Shown here piece by piece: positions 24,127 to 31,460 of a stretch of DNA of 43,948 bases; position 1 is the stretch's first letter; every line of letters begins with the position of its first letter. Where the stretch lies: assembly GCA_964612085.1 (NCBI GenBank), contig CAZTCJ010000025.1:1-43948 (forward strand), read 5' to 3'. The notes below the pieces were generated by a model. That model searched no databases. It saw only the letters and a list, made by a program, of their open reading frames with translations, and was not told where the DNA came from. Made by a program: the position numbers and the translations under genes. The DNA comes from CAZTCJ01 sp964612085. GTDB lineage: Bacteria; Pseudomonadota; Alphaproteobacteria; JAJFIK01.

Positions 24127-25790
24127 CGGGCTGGCCCGGCGAAAAAGAGACGCTCCGCCTCATCCGTCTGCCGGGCGATCTCCGCGCTGTCCCAGCCCAG
24201 GCGCTCGCCCATGATCCGGCCCACTTGCGTCACAACATCCCGGCCCGGATGGCCGAACATGCCGAGATCGGTGCGGCGGAACAGCACATCCTCGACCGTC
24301 CGCGCCATTTCATGGGTGGCGGCATAAGCGGCCTGCGCCCCGATATGGGCACGCTCCGCCGTCAGACGGTCCCCGAGCGCCGGATCGTCGCGCACACATC
24401 CCATCATCTCGTCAAGGCGGGCGCCATAGGCTTGCGCGAACGTCTTGATTTGCGCCTTGGTCCAGCCGGGATAGCGCGCGCAGGCATGCTCCGCAAACTG
24501 AGAGAGCCGCCCGACGCTGCCCGCCGGCAATGTCATGGTGGCCGTGACGCAGGCAACCTCCGGCTTGCTCAACCGCTTGAGAGCCATAGTCACCGCCTGC
24601 TCGGCCACATGGCGTGTAGTGGTCCATTTTCCGCCGATGGCGGACAAAAGCCCGTCGACACCGTCGGTTTGCCCATGATCCACCACTTCCGATTTGCGGC
24701 TGGCATTATAGGAGTCGCCCGTTCCCTTACCGCTCTCGTCGATCAAGGGGCGCAGGCCCGCATAGGCATGAAGCACCTGGGCCCGCGTCATCTTCGCCTG
24801 GGGCAGGCTGGCGTTCAGCACACCGAGCAAGCTCTCGATATCCGCTTCGCTGACACTCAAATCGTCCGGATCGTCATTGAAGACAGTATCGGTCGTGCCG
24901 ATGATCGACACGCCCCGCCAGGGCAGAACGAACAGATGGCCGCCGCCATGGGATTTCGGCACGGTCAATGTCAAGGCATGGCCGCGCGTCAGTGCCGGGA
25001 CGATCAAATGAATACCCTTGGACCGGATCAGCGTGTGGGACGGGGTCTCGCTCGCCAGGGACAGCAGACGGTCCGCCCACGGACCTGCCGCATTGACGGT
25101 CAGGGCCGCCCGTATGGTATAGGTGCTGCCAGTGAGTTCGTCCCGGACGACCGCGCCCTTGACCGCCGGGCGAACGCCGCTCGCGTCTTTCAGAAAATCC
25201 GTGACCGCTGCATAATTCGCCACATGGGCGCCGCGCTCCGCCGCGCCGCGCAGGGCCTCAAGCCCCAGCCGTTCGGGCGACAGCATCTGGCAATCGTAAT
25301 AGAGCATGCCGCCCGACAGTTTGAGCCCGTCGAGCACGGGTTCCCTGCGGCGCGCATCCCGTCCGCTGACGAACCGGTGCCCCGGCATGCGTTTATCCGG
25401 GTCGGGAACATCGTTCCGGTCGTAGGAAAGCAGGTCGTAAAGCGTCAAGCCCGCATGGAGGGTCATGCGGCCCGTGCCGGGGCCCGCGCCCGTCGGTAGG
25501 AGGAAGGCCAGCGGCGCCACCTGATGGGGCGCGATCACTTCCCAGACCCGGCGCTCACGCAAGGATTCCCGGATCAGCCCGAATTCGAAATTGCGCAGAT
25601 AGCGCAAACCGCCATGCACGAGCTTGGAGGAGCCCGCGCTGGTGCCAGAGGAAAAATCCCGCTTCTCGACAAGCGCGACCTTCAGACCCCGGAGCGCCGC
25701 GTCCCAGGCGATGCACGCCCCCGTAATGCCGCCGCCGACGATCAACAGATCATGCTCGGCCCCGGCCATCGCCTTCAGATCGCGCTTCAT
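24123..25790 (-). CDS. glpD: FAD-dependent glycerol-3-phosphate dehydrogenase
   Basis: A 555-residue GlpD-type enzyme oxidising sn-glycerol-3-phosphate to DHAP and passing electrons to quinone at the membrane. The dinucleotide-binding motif is VGGGITG at 18-24, with the family motifs EKRDFSSGTSAGSSKLVHGG at 42-61 and AGLRPL in the C-terminal half. Length is normal. The context is not the usual glycerol catabolic one (no glpF, glpK or glpR nearby): the gene lies in an operon with a lipid kinase and an alkyl-DHAP-synthase homologue, where its DHAP product would be the backbone for acyl-DHAP. It starts 15 bases after the DsbA-like gene and overlaps the kinase gene by four bases. Confidence 0.92.
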   Translation of the reverse strand: MKRDLKAMAGAEHDLLIVGGGITGACIAWDAALRGLKVALVEKRDFSSGTSAGSSKLVHGGLRYLRNFEFGLIRESLRERRVWEVIAPHQVAPLAFLLPTGAGPGTGRMTLHAGLTLYDLLSYDRNDVPDPDKRMPGHRFVSGRDARRREPVLDGLKLSGGMLYYDCQMLSPERLGLEALRGAAERGAHVANYAAVTDFLKDASGVRPAVKGAVVRDELTGSTYTIRAALTVNAAGPWADRLLSLASETPSHTLIRSKGIHLIVPALTRGHALTLTVPKSHGGGHLFVLPWRGVSIIGTTDTVFNDDPDDLSVSEADIESLLGVLNASLPQAKMTRAQVLHAYAGLRPLIDESGKGTGDSYNASRKSEVVDHGQTDGVDGLLSAIGGKWTTTRHVAEQAVTMALKRLSKPEVACVTATMTLPAGSVGRLSQFAEHACARYPGWTKAQIKTFAQAYGARLDEMMGCVRDDPALGDRLTAERAHIGAQAAYAATHEMARTVEDVLFRRTDLGMFGHPGRDVVTQVGRIMGERLGWDSAEIARQTDEAERLFFAGPAR

Positions 25791-25805
25791 GGGCCGTCCG
25801 TCACC

Positions 25806-26456
25806 TCACCGGCGCTGCAAGCCGTTTTGCTTCATCCGCCAGATAAGCACGTCGATCCGGTCCTGCCCGAAAAACGGTTCGTTGTTGAACACCATCAGCG
25901 GCACGCCCCAATGGCCGGCGCTGCGCTGGGCCCGTTCGTTCTCGGCGATCATTGCATCGAAGCGTTCCGGATCCTGCGCGATCGCCGCGTCCATCTCGGC
26001 CAGATCGAGCCCGGCGCGCGCTGCGGCTTTGGCCAGATGATCGCCCTCGTGCCAGTTTTCGACCGTGCCGGACCACAGCGTCTTGCTGACCTCATCGACG
26101 AAGGCCAGGCCGTGACCGTGATCGGCCGCCAGGACGCCCAGCCGCATCAGCCGGTGAATGTAAGGCTGTTCTTCCGGCACTTCGCCCGTCTCGATATCCA
26201 TGACCACCGGATCCGGCCGGGGCCAATGGAAGGGAATGCCTTCCATCTCCGCGACACGGAAGACATCCGTCAGCAGATAAGAGACCCACTGAGGATTGAC
26301 GGTCTTGAAGTAGTCCTTGATCCGCACGGCGATCGGATAGACCGGACGCACCCTGACATCCACGTCGTATTCTTTCGCCAAAGCCACCATCCGGCTCGTC
26401 GCCAGATACGAATAGGGGCTGCGGAACGACCAGTAAACATCGACGCTCAAGGTCAT
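25806..26456 (-). CDS. DsbA-family / 2-hydroxychromene-2-carboxylate isomerase-like protein
   Basis: A 216-residue thioredoxin-fold protein of the DsbA/HCCA-isomerase (kappa-GST) group. The start VDVYWSFRSPYSYLA is typical, with S13 in the place of the redox cysteine and the likely glutathione-binding serine. The C-terminal WGVPLMVFNNEPFFGQDRID carries the cis-proline and the usual end motif. Known members isomerise aromatic intermediates with glutathione or are uncharacterised. The ATG at 26456 with GGAG eight bases upstream is preferred over longer frames reaching 26564. It leads the operon with glpD, the lipid kinase and the alkyl-DHAP-synthase homologue; its role there is unexplained. Confidence 0.83.
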   Translation of the reverse strand: MTLSVDVYWSFRSPYSYLATSRMVALAKEYDVDVRVRPVYPIAVRIKDYFKTVNPQWVSYLLTDVFRVAEMEGIPFHWPRPDPVVMDIETGEVPEEQPYIHRLMRLGVLAADHGHGLAFVDEVSKTLWSGTVENWHEGDHLAKAAARAGLDLAEMDAAIAQDPERFDAMIAENERAQRSAGHWGVPLMVFNNEPFFGQDRIDVLIWRMKQNGLQRR

Positions 26457-26511
26457 GGCATGCTCCAGGAGATCCTGGCCCTTCTTGCGAGGGCTGCGGC
26501 TTAAGCGGCAT

Positions 26512-26540
26512 ACTACATCTATCAGCACAGTCGCTGACAA
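26512..26540 (-). promoter_or_regulatory. candidate promoter and operator of the glpD / lipid kinase / ADPS-like operon
   Basis: On the minus strand, TTGTCA (26540-26535, five of six consensus) is followed after 17 bases by TGTAGT (26517-26512, four of six). Transcription would start near 26505, about 50 bases before the first gene. An imperfect inverted repeat, TGTCAGC-GACTGT-GCTGATA, begins inside the -35 box and fills part of the spacer, a usual place for a repressor site. Confidence 0.45.
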
Positions 26541-26647
26541 ATAGTCTACGCGTCTCGGGCCCATCAGGCGAGTGGCAAAAACGCTTCAGAGACAATGGTC
26601 ACCAGCCAGGCCCGGACGGAGGGGAGAAAACACAAGGGAGGCGCGCC

Positions 26648-27541
26648 ATGCCGCAGGTCAAAGCCAATGGCTTGGATATCGAAGTCGTGGAAACCGGGCC
26701 CAAGGACGGCCATCCGCTGCTGCTGGTCCAGGGCTGGACGTGCCAGCTCCTGAACTGGCATGCGGCGCTGATCGACGGCCTGGCCGGGCGGGGCTACCGG
26801 GTCATCCGTTTCGACAACCGGGATTGCGGCCTGTCCCAGAAATTCTCCGGCGTGCCCGATGTCTTGAAACTGATCGAGGACTATAGCGCCGGGCGCACCC
26901 CGGAGGCCCCCTATACGCTCAACGACATGGCCAAGGACGCGGTCGGCGTGCTCGACGCCCTCGACATCGATACGGCCCATATCGCCGGCTTCTCCATGGG
27001 CGGCATGATCGCCCAGATCGTCGCCGGACGGCACGGCAACCGGGCGCGCAGCCTGACCTCGATCATGTCCACAAGCGGCGATCCGTCGGTCGGCCAGGCC
27101 GATGACGAGATCATGGCCATGATGTTCGCGCCGCCGCCGGACCCATCCGACCGGGAGGCCTGCGTCACCGCCAAGATGCTGTTCTGGCGCAGCATCGGCA
27201 GCCCGGCCTATCCGGCGGGCGATGCGGAACTGCGCGCCCTGTGCGAGGCGGAAGTGGACCGCAGTTACTCCCAGGAAGCCAATGCCCGCCAACTGGCGGC
27301 CATCGTTGCTTCCGGCAGCCGGGAAGCCTTGCTGAAAACCGTCCGTGTGCCGACACTCGTTATTCATGGCGAAGACGACCGGCTCGTCAATGTGAGCGGC
27401 GGCCAGCATGTAGCCGATCTCGTGCCGGATGCGGATATCATGCGGATCCCGGGCCTGGGCCACGATCTGACAGCGGCCAACGCGCCGATCTATCTGCGGG
27501 AGATGGGCGGTTTCATCGACCGGGTGGAAAACCAGAAATAA
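26648..27541 (+). CDS. alpha/beta hydrolase
   Basis: A 297-residue alpha/beta hydrolase fold-1 protein. The nucleophile is S116 in GFSMGGM, the acid lies in HGEDDRLV and the histidine in GLGHDL near the C-terminus; the oxyanion region is QGWTCQLLNW. Similar proteins are esterases, haloperoxidase-like enzymes or polyketide methylesterases (RdmC-like). No signal peptide is present. GGGAGG precedes the ATG. The gene is divergent from the ether-lipid-like operon and shares a 191-base intergenic region with it, which could mean joint regulation. Confidence 0.85.
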   Translation: MPQVKANGLDIEVVETGPKDGHPLLLVQGWTCQLLNWHAALIDGLAGRGYRVIRFDNRDCGLSQKFSGVPDVLKLIEDYSAGRTPEAPYTLNDMAKDAVGVLDALDIDTAHIAGFSMGGMIAQIVAGRHGNRARSLTSIMSTSGDPSVGQADDEIMAMMFAPPPDPSDREACVTAKMLFWRSIGSPAYPAGDAELRALCEAEVDRSYSQEANARQLAAIVASGSREALLKTVRVPTLVIHGEDDRLVNVSGGQHVADLVPDADIMRIPGLGHDLTAANAPIYLREMGGFIDRVENQK

Positions 27542-27546
27542 CCGTC

Positions 27547-27715
27547 TAGAGCCTCGGGCGAATAATCTGAACCACCCTGGCCATTGGGGCCGATGCTCTT
27601 GTTTTTTCGCTCACGCCAGAAGCCCTTCGGGCTTGGCTCCGCGGGGGCGGCGCAGTGGCGCCGGGCCGCAGTCGCGGCCTGCGAGCGTGATGCAGATTTA
27701 ACGCGTCGCGCTCTA
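27547..27715. repeat. candidate miniature mobile element with TAGAGC/GCTCTA ends
   Basis: A 169-base, non-coding, GC-rich and highly structured block fills the gap between the hydrolase stop and the enoyl-CoA hydratase stop. Its 24-base ends are imperfect inverted repeats (15 of 24 matches, including the outer TAGAGC/GCTCTA and an inner AATCTG/CAGATT). Inside are hairpins AAGCCC-TTC-GGGCTT (27620-27634) and GGCCGC-AGTC-GCGGCC (27664-27679). The right end supplies the stop codon of the hydratase gene. It may also terminate both convergent transcripts. Confidence 0.45.
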
Positions 27716-28540
27716 ACGATCCTTATAGTCCGGTCTGCGGCGTTCCAGAAACGCCACCACGCCTTCGCGCGCGTCATCGGTCTGTGAGCAGAGGATCTGA
27801 TTGCGGTCTTCCATGGCGATCACCGCCTCCAGGCTTGAGGCATCCACGCTCATATTCAGACATTCCTTGGACAAGCGCAGGCCCAACGGCGCGGTGGTCA
27901 GCATCTCGTCGAGATACGGCAGGGCGGCTTGCGCCAGCTTGTCGTCCTCAACCACCTCGGAGACCAGACCGACGCTGAGCGCCCGGTCCGCATGGATGAA
28001 CCGGCCGGTCAAAATGAGTTCGGAGGCCACCGACACACCCACGAGCCGTGGCAGGAAATAGCTCGACCCGATATCGCAACCGCCCAGGCCGATGCGGATG
28101 AAGGCCGCGTTCATGCGCGCGCTTTGCCCTGCGATGCGGATATCGGACGCGAGCGCCAGGGCGAAACCGCCGCCGCAGGCGGGCCCGTGCACCAGGGCGA
28201 TAATGGGCTGGGGGCAGCGGCGCATGCGCATGACGATTTCGGCGATCCGCCGTTGATAGATGAGCCCTTCCGCGGGCGTGGAGCGGCCCGCCTCCTGGCC
28301 CGCCGGATCGTTCCCCTGCTTCAGGTCGAGCCCGGCGCAAAAGGCGCGCCCCGCGCCCAGCAGGACAATGACGCGCACGGAATGGTCGGTGATCCGGTCC
28401 TGGAAATAGGCGCCCAGTTCCTCGACCATGACAGCATCGAGCGCATTGAGCGCCTGGGGACGGTTGAGCGTCACCCAATCGACCGGACCCTGCCGCTCGA
28501 CGGTGATGGCCTGAAACGCCTGGGGATCCCGCGCCGCCAT
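27713..28540 (-). CDS. enoyl-CoA hydratase/isomerase family protein
   Basis: A 275-residue crotonase-fold protein. The oxyanion hole is formed by CAGLDLKQG (about 68-76) and HGPACGGGFALAL (about 118-130). The region that normally carries the two catalytic glutamates reads AAFIRIGLGGCDIGSSYFLPR, with no glutamate and an aspartate at about 156, so classical hydratase chemistry is doubtful; isomerase, dehalogenase-like or hydrolase activity is possible. The start codon directly follows the msrA stop (TGAATG), so the two are translationally coupled. Its own stop lies in the repeat element downstream. Confidence 0.85.
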   Translation of the reverse strand: MAARDPQAFQAITVERQGPVDWVTLNRPQALNALDAVMVEELGAYFQDRITDHSVRVIVLLGAGRAFCAGLDLKQGNDPAGQEAGRSTPAEGLIYQRRIAEIVMRMRRCPQPIIALVHGPACGGGFALALASDIRIAGQSARMNAAFIRIGLGGCDIGSSYFLPRLVGVSVASELILTGRFIHADRALSVGLVSEVVEDDKLAQAALPYLDEMLTTAPLGLRLSKECLNMSVDASSLEAVIAMEDRNQILCSQTDDAREGVVAFLERRRPDYKDR

Positions 28541-29026
28541 TCACTGCCCCCCGCCATGTTTCTCGAAATAGCGCTGATGATACTCTTCAGCGCGCCACCA
28601 TTGGCCCGCCGCCTCGACCGCCGTGACGATCGGCCGGGAAAAGCGGGCCTGGGCGCGCTCTTTCGAGGCAAGCGCCACATTCATCTGCTCCGGCGAGTGC
28701 GTGAAAATCGCCGAGCGGTATTGGGAACCAATATCCGGCCCCTGACGGTTCGGGGTCGTCGGATCATGGCAGCCCCAGAAAACGGCGAGCACCTCGTCGT
28801 AACTGATGGTACGCGGATCGAAGGTGACGCGCACGGCTTCCGCATGGCCCGTGGTGTCGGTGCACACTTGCTCATAGGTCGGATTGCGCAGATGGCCGCC
28901 GATATAGCCGACCTCCGTCTCAATGACGCCATCCACCCGGCGAAACGCCGCCTCGATGCCCCAGAAGCAGCCGGCCGCGAGCGTGGCGACCTCCCGCGTG
29001 ACATCGATGCCCATGGCCTCGCTCAT
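28541..29026 (-). CDS. msrA: peptide methionine sulfoxide reductase MsrA
   Basis: A 161-residue MsrA that reduces methionine-S-sulfoxide. The catalytic cysteine is C20 in GCFWG; other family motifs seen are EVGYIGG, PTYEQVC, GHAEAVRV, HDPTTPNRQGPDIGSQYRS and the final EEYHQRYFEKH. No cysteine is present near the C-terminus, so the usual C-terminal resolving cysteines are missing and another cysteine or direct reduction must serve. The ATG at 29026 has AAGGAGAG upstream; the frame continues to a TTG at 29059 without support. It is followed without a gap by the enoyl-CoA hydratase-like gene, an unexpected pairing. Confidence 0.93.
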   Translation of the reverse strand: MSEAMGIDVTREVATLAAGCFWGIEAAFRRVDGVIETEVGYIGGHLRNPTYEQVCTDTTGHAEAVRVTFDPRTISYDEVLAVFWGCHDPTTPNRQGPDIGSQYRSAIFTHSPEQMNVALASKERAQARFSRPIVTAVEAAGQWWRAEEYHQRYFEKHGGGQ

Positions 29027-29120
29027 GCCGCTCTCCTTTTCACGCAGACAAGAGTCCAATCGCCGTCCAGCCTAAAGCATAATGGGCTGGTGTGCAGAGG
29101 ATATGAAAGCAGAGTGTGAC

Positions 29121-30395
29121 ATGGCGAAGAAAACCGGCGAGATACCACCGGGGCGGGACTTACATCCCGAAACCCTGCTGCTGCACCACGGCTATGGGCC
29201 GGAAACGGCGCGCGGCGCGCTTAAACCCCCAGTCTATCTGACCTCGGCCTTCACCTTTCCCGACGCGCAAGCGGGCAAGGACGCCTTCGATCTGTTCGCC
29301 GGACGGCCGGCGCGGGACGGGGCCGAACCGGGCCTGATCTATTCCCGCCTGGGCAATCCCAATCTTCACATGCTGGAAGAACGCCTGGCCGCGCTTGAAG
29401 GTGCGGATGACGGGCTCGTTTTCGCCAGCGGCATGGCGGCCATCTCCACCACCTTTCTGACCCTGCTGCGGCCCGGCGATGTGGTCGTCTACAACGCGCC
29501 TTTGTACAGCGGCACGGAGGATCTGATCCTCAATACCCTGCCGGATTTCGGCATCCGCTCGCTCGCCTTCGATTCCGGCGCGCCGCCCATGGCCATGGAA
29601 GCGGCTTTGGCGCAGGCCCGCCGCATGGGCCGTGTCGGCGCGCTTTATATCGAGACCCCGGCCAATCCGACCAACGCGCTGGTGGATCTCGCCTTCGCAG
29701 CGGGCGCGGCGCGGCGCACCGGTCAGGACCAGGAGCATCGGGTGCCCGTGATCGTGGACAATACGATCCTGGGCCCGCTGTGGCAGAAGCCCATCGCCCA
29801 TGGCTGCGATCTGGTGATCTATTCGCTGACGAAATATATCGGCGGCCATAGCGATCTGGTGGCAGGCGCGTGCCTGGGCGCGTCCGATCTGATCAAGCGG
29901 ATCCGCCGCAGACGGACGGGCCTGGGCACCCAGGCCGATCCCCACACAAGCTGGCTCGTGATGCGCAGCCTGGAAACGTTGGCGCTCAGGATGAGGCGAT
30001 CCGCTGACAGCGCAAAAGCGATTGCCCGTTTTCTTGCCGGGCACCCGAAGGTCGAGACGGTGCATTTCCTCGATCTTCTGCCGCCGGACGATCCGAACCG
30101 GGCGCTTTATGCCCGCCAATGCGGCGCGGCGGGCGCGACCTTTTCCTTCGAGGTGAAAGGCGGGCAGGCGGAAGCATTCCGCTTGCTCGATCATTTGCGC
30201 CTGATCACCCTGACGGTCAGTTTCGGCAGCTCGGAAAGCCTGATCAGCCACCCGGCCACCACGACCCATTCGGAGCTGGGGCCGGAGCGCCTGGCGCTGC
30301 TCAAGATCACCCCCGCCATGCTCCGGCTGTCGGTGGGCCTGGAGCACCCGGACGATCTGATCGCCGATCTGGCCCAGGCGTTAGAAACCCTCTGA
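29121..30395 (+). CDS. cystathionine gamma-synthase family PLP enzyme
   Basis: A 424-residue fold-type I PLP protein of the Cys/Met metabolism family, longer than the lyase at 6780 and clearly a different subgroup. Motifs: YSRLGNPN at 74-81, ASGMAAIST, IETPANPTN, DNTILGPLWQ and the PLP lysine K238 in SLTKYIGGHSD. It has an insertion around GRPARDGAEPGLIY. The subgroup is often called cystathionine gamma-synthase family protein; gamma-lyase, methionine gamma-lyase or O-acylhomoserine sulfhydrylase activities are all possible. In-frame ATGs exist at 29082, 29103 and 29121; the last is preferred because AGAG is suitably spaced. It diverges from msrA, a neighbour that also concerns methionine. 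Its 3' end overlaps the convergent hydrolase by 15 bases. Confidence 0.88.
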   Translation: MAKKTGEIPPGRDLHPETLLLHHGYGPETARGALKPPVYLTSAFTFPDAQAGKDAFDLFAGRPARDGAEPGLIYSRLGNPNLHMLEERLAALEGADDGLVFASGMAAISTTFLTLLRPGDVVVYNAPLYSGTEDLILNTLPDFGIRSLAFDSGAPPMAMEAALAQARRMGRVGALYIETPANPTNALVDLAFAAGAARRTGQDQEHRVPVIVDNTILGPLWQKPIAHGCDLVIYSLTKYIGGHSDLVAGACLGASDLIKRIRRRRTGLGTQADPHTSWLVMRSLETLALRMRRSADSAKAIARFLAGHPKVETVHFLDLLPPDDPNRALYARQCGAAGATFSFEVKGGQAEAFRLLDHLRLITLTVSFGSSESLISHPATTTHSELGPERLALLKITPAMLRLSVGLEHPDDLIADLAQALETL

Positions 30396-31439
30396 TGGTA
30401 TGGGCGCAGGATCGGGCACGGGATCAGGAGCAGGTTGCGCAAGCTCGTCCAGAAAGGCGCGCATGGGCTCCAGACTGCGCTCGGGCACCTCTTCCATGGG
30501 CATATGGCCCACATCGCTCAAGATCACCAAACGGCTGTCCGGCAGCAGCGCATCGAAGCGGCGGCCATGTTCGGCGGGGATCAAAGGATCGTCCGCCCCC
30601 CAAATAATGAGCGTAGGCGTCTCCAGCCCACGCAGTGCCTCATCGGGCTTCGCCAGCTTGAACTGGCGCAGGCGCGCCAGATGGGCGGAGCGCACGCCTT
30701 TGCGCCGGTTCAGATCGTGATAGCGGCCAACGACCGCGTCCTCGATGCGGCTGTCATCCGCATAAAGCGTTTCCATGACCCGGCGCGTCATGCTCTTGGG
30801 AAAGATGTAGTTGATGATGTTGGCCAGGCCCGGCACCGGCGTGATTTGATCCCATTGCTGATTGTCAAGCAAAAAGCCGCCCGGCGCCAACAAGACGACG
30901 CCCTGCACCTGGTCCGGCGCCCGGACGGCGCGGCGCCAGGCCATCAATCCGCCGAGGGAATTACCGACCAGGACCACCGGCCCCGGCTCGACCGTCTCGA
31001 TCAGTTGGCCGATCAGATCGAGCGTGCGGTCATTGCTGTAATCGCCACTGGGGTCGGGACCGGTCAGCGCATGACCCGGCAGGTCGAACCGGAGGATGCG
31101 ATAGTCGTTGCGTAACGCGGATACCCAGGCATCCCAGGTCTGAAGATGGGCCCCGAAGCCGTGGATCATGACGAGCACCGGCCCGCCGGAGGCCGCGCCC
31201 TCTTCGCGCACGTGAAACCGCACCCCATCGACCGTCACGAAACGCGACGTGTCCGTCATATAGCGGGCTTCCAACGGCTCGGGGTCGAGATCGCGGCTGC
31301 CATAGACGGCGACCGACAAGGCCAGAACGCCCACCAGAAGCAGCGCCAGCACGACGCCCAGGACGATGCGCATCAATCCGCCGCCGCCGGATGCGGCCTT
31401 CTTCCGATCCGCTCCCTGATCCGGCTCCATATCACTCAT
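30381..31439 (-). CDS. membrane-anchored alpha/beta hydrolase
   Basis: A 352-residue protein with a short cytoplasmic start, a membrane helix at about 23-46 (non-cleaved anchor) and an alpha/beta hydrolase domain facing the periplasm. Motifs: HGFG at 93-96 (oxyanion), nucleophile S161 in GNSLGG, acid in WGADDPLIP and histidine in DVGHMP. The C-terminus is a proline/aspartate-rich tail (about 335-352). A role in lipid or ester turnover at the membrane is likely. It follows the next hydrolase gene on the same strand after 21 bases, and its 3' end overlaps the convergent PLP enzyme gene by 15 bases. Confidence 0.86.
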   Translation of the reverse strand: MSDMEPDQGADRKKAASGGGGLMRIVLGVVLALLLVGVLALSVAVYGSRDLDPEPLEARYMTDTSRFVTVDGVRFHVREEGAASGGPVLVMIHGFGAHLQTWDAWVSALRNDYRILRFDLPGHALTGPDPSGDYSNDRTLDLIGQLIETVEPGPVVLVGNSLGGLMAWRRAVRAPDQVQGVVLLAPGGFLLDNQQWDQITPVPGLANIINYIFPKSMTRRVMETLYADDSRIEDAVVGRYHDLNRRKGVRSAHLARLRQFKLAKPDEALRGLETPTLIIWGADDPLIPAEHGRRFDALLPDSRLVILSDVGHMPMEEVPERSLEPMRAFLDELAQPAPDPVPDPAPIPSEGF

Positions 31440-31460
31440 CTGCTATCCCCCAAGCGCCCC

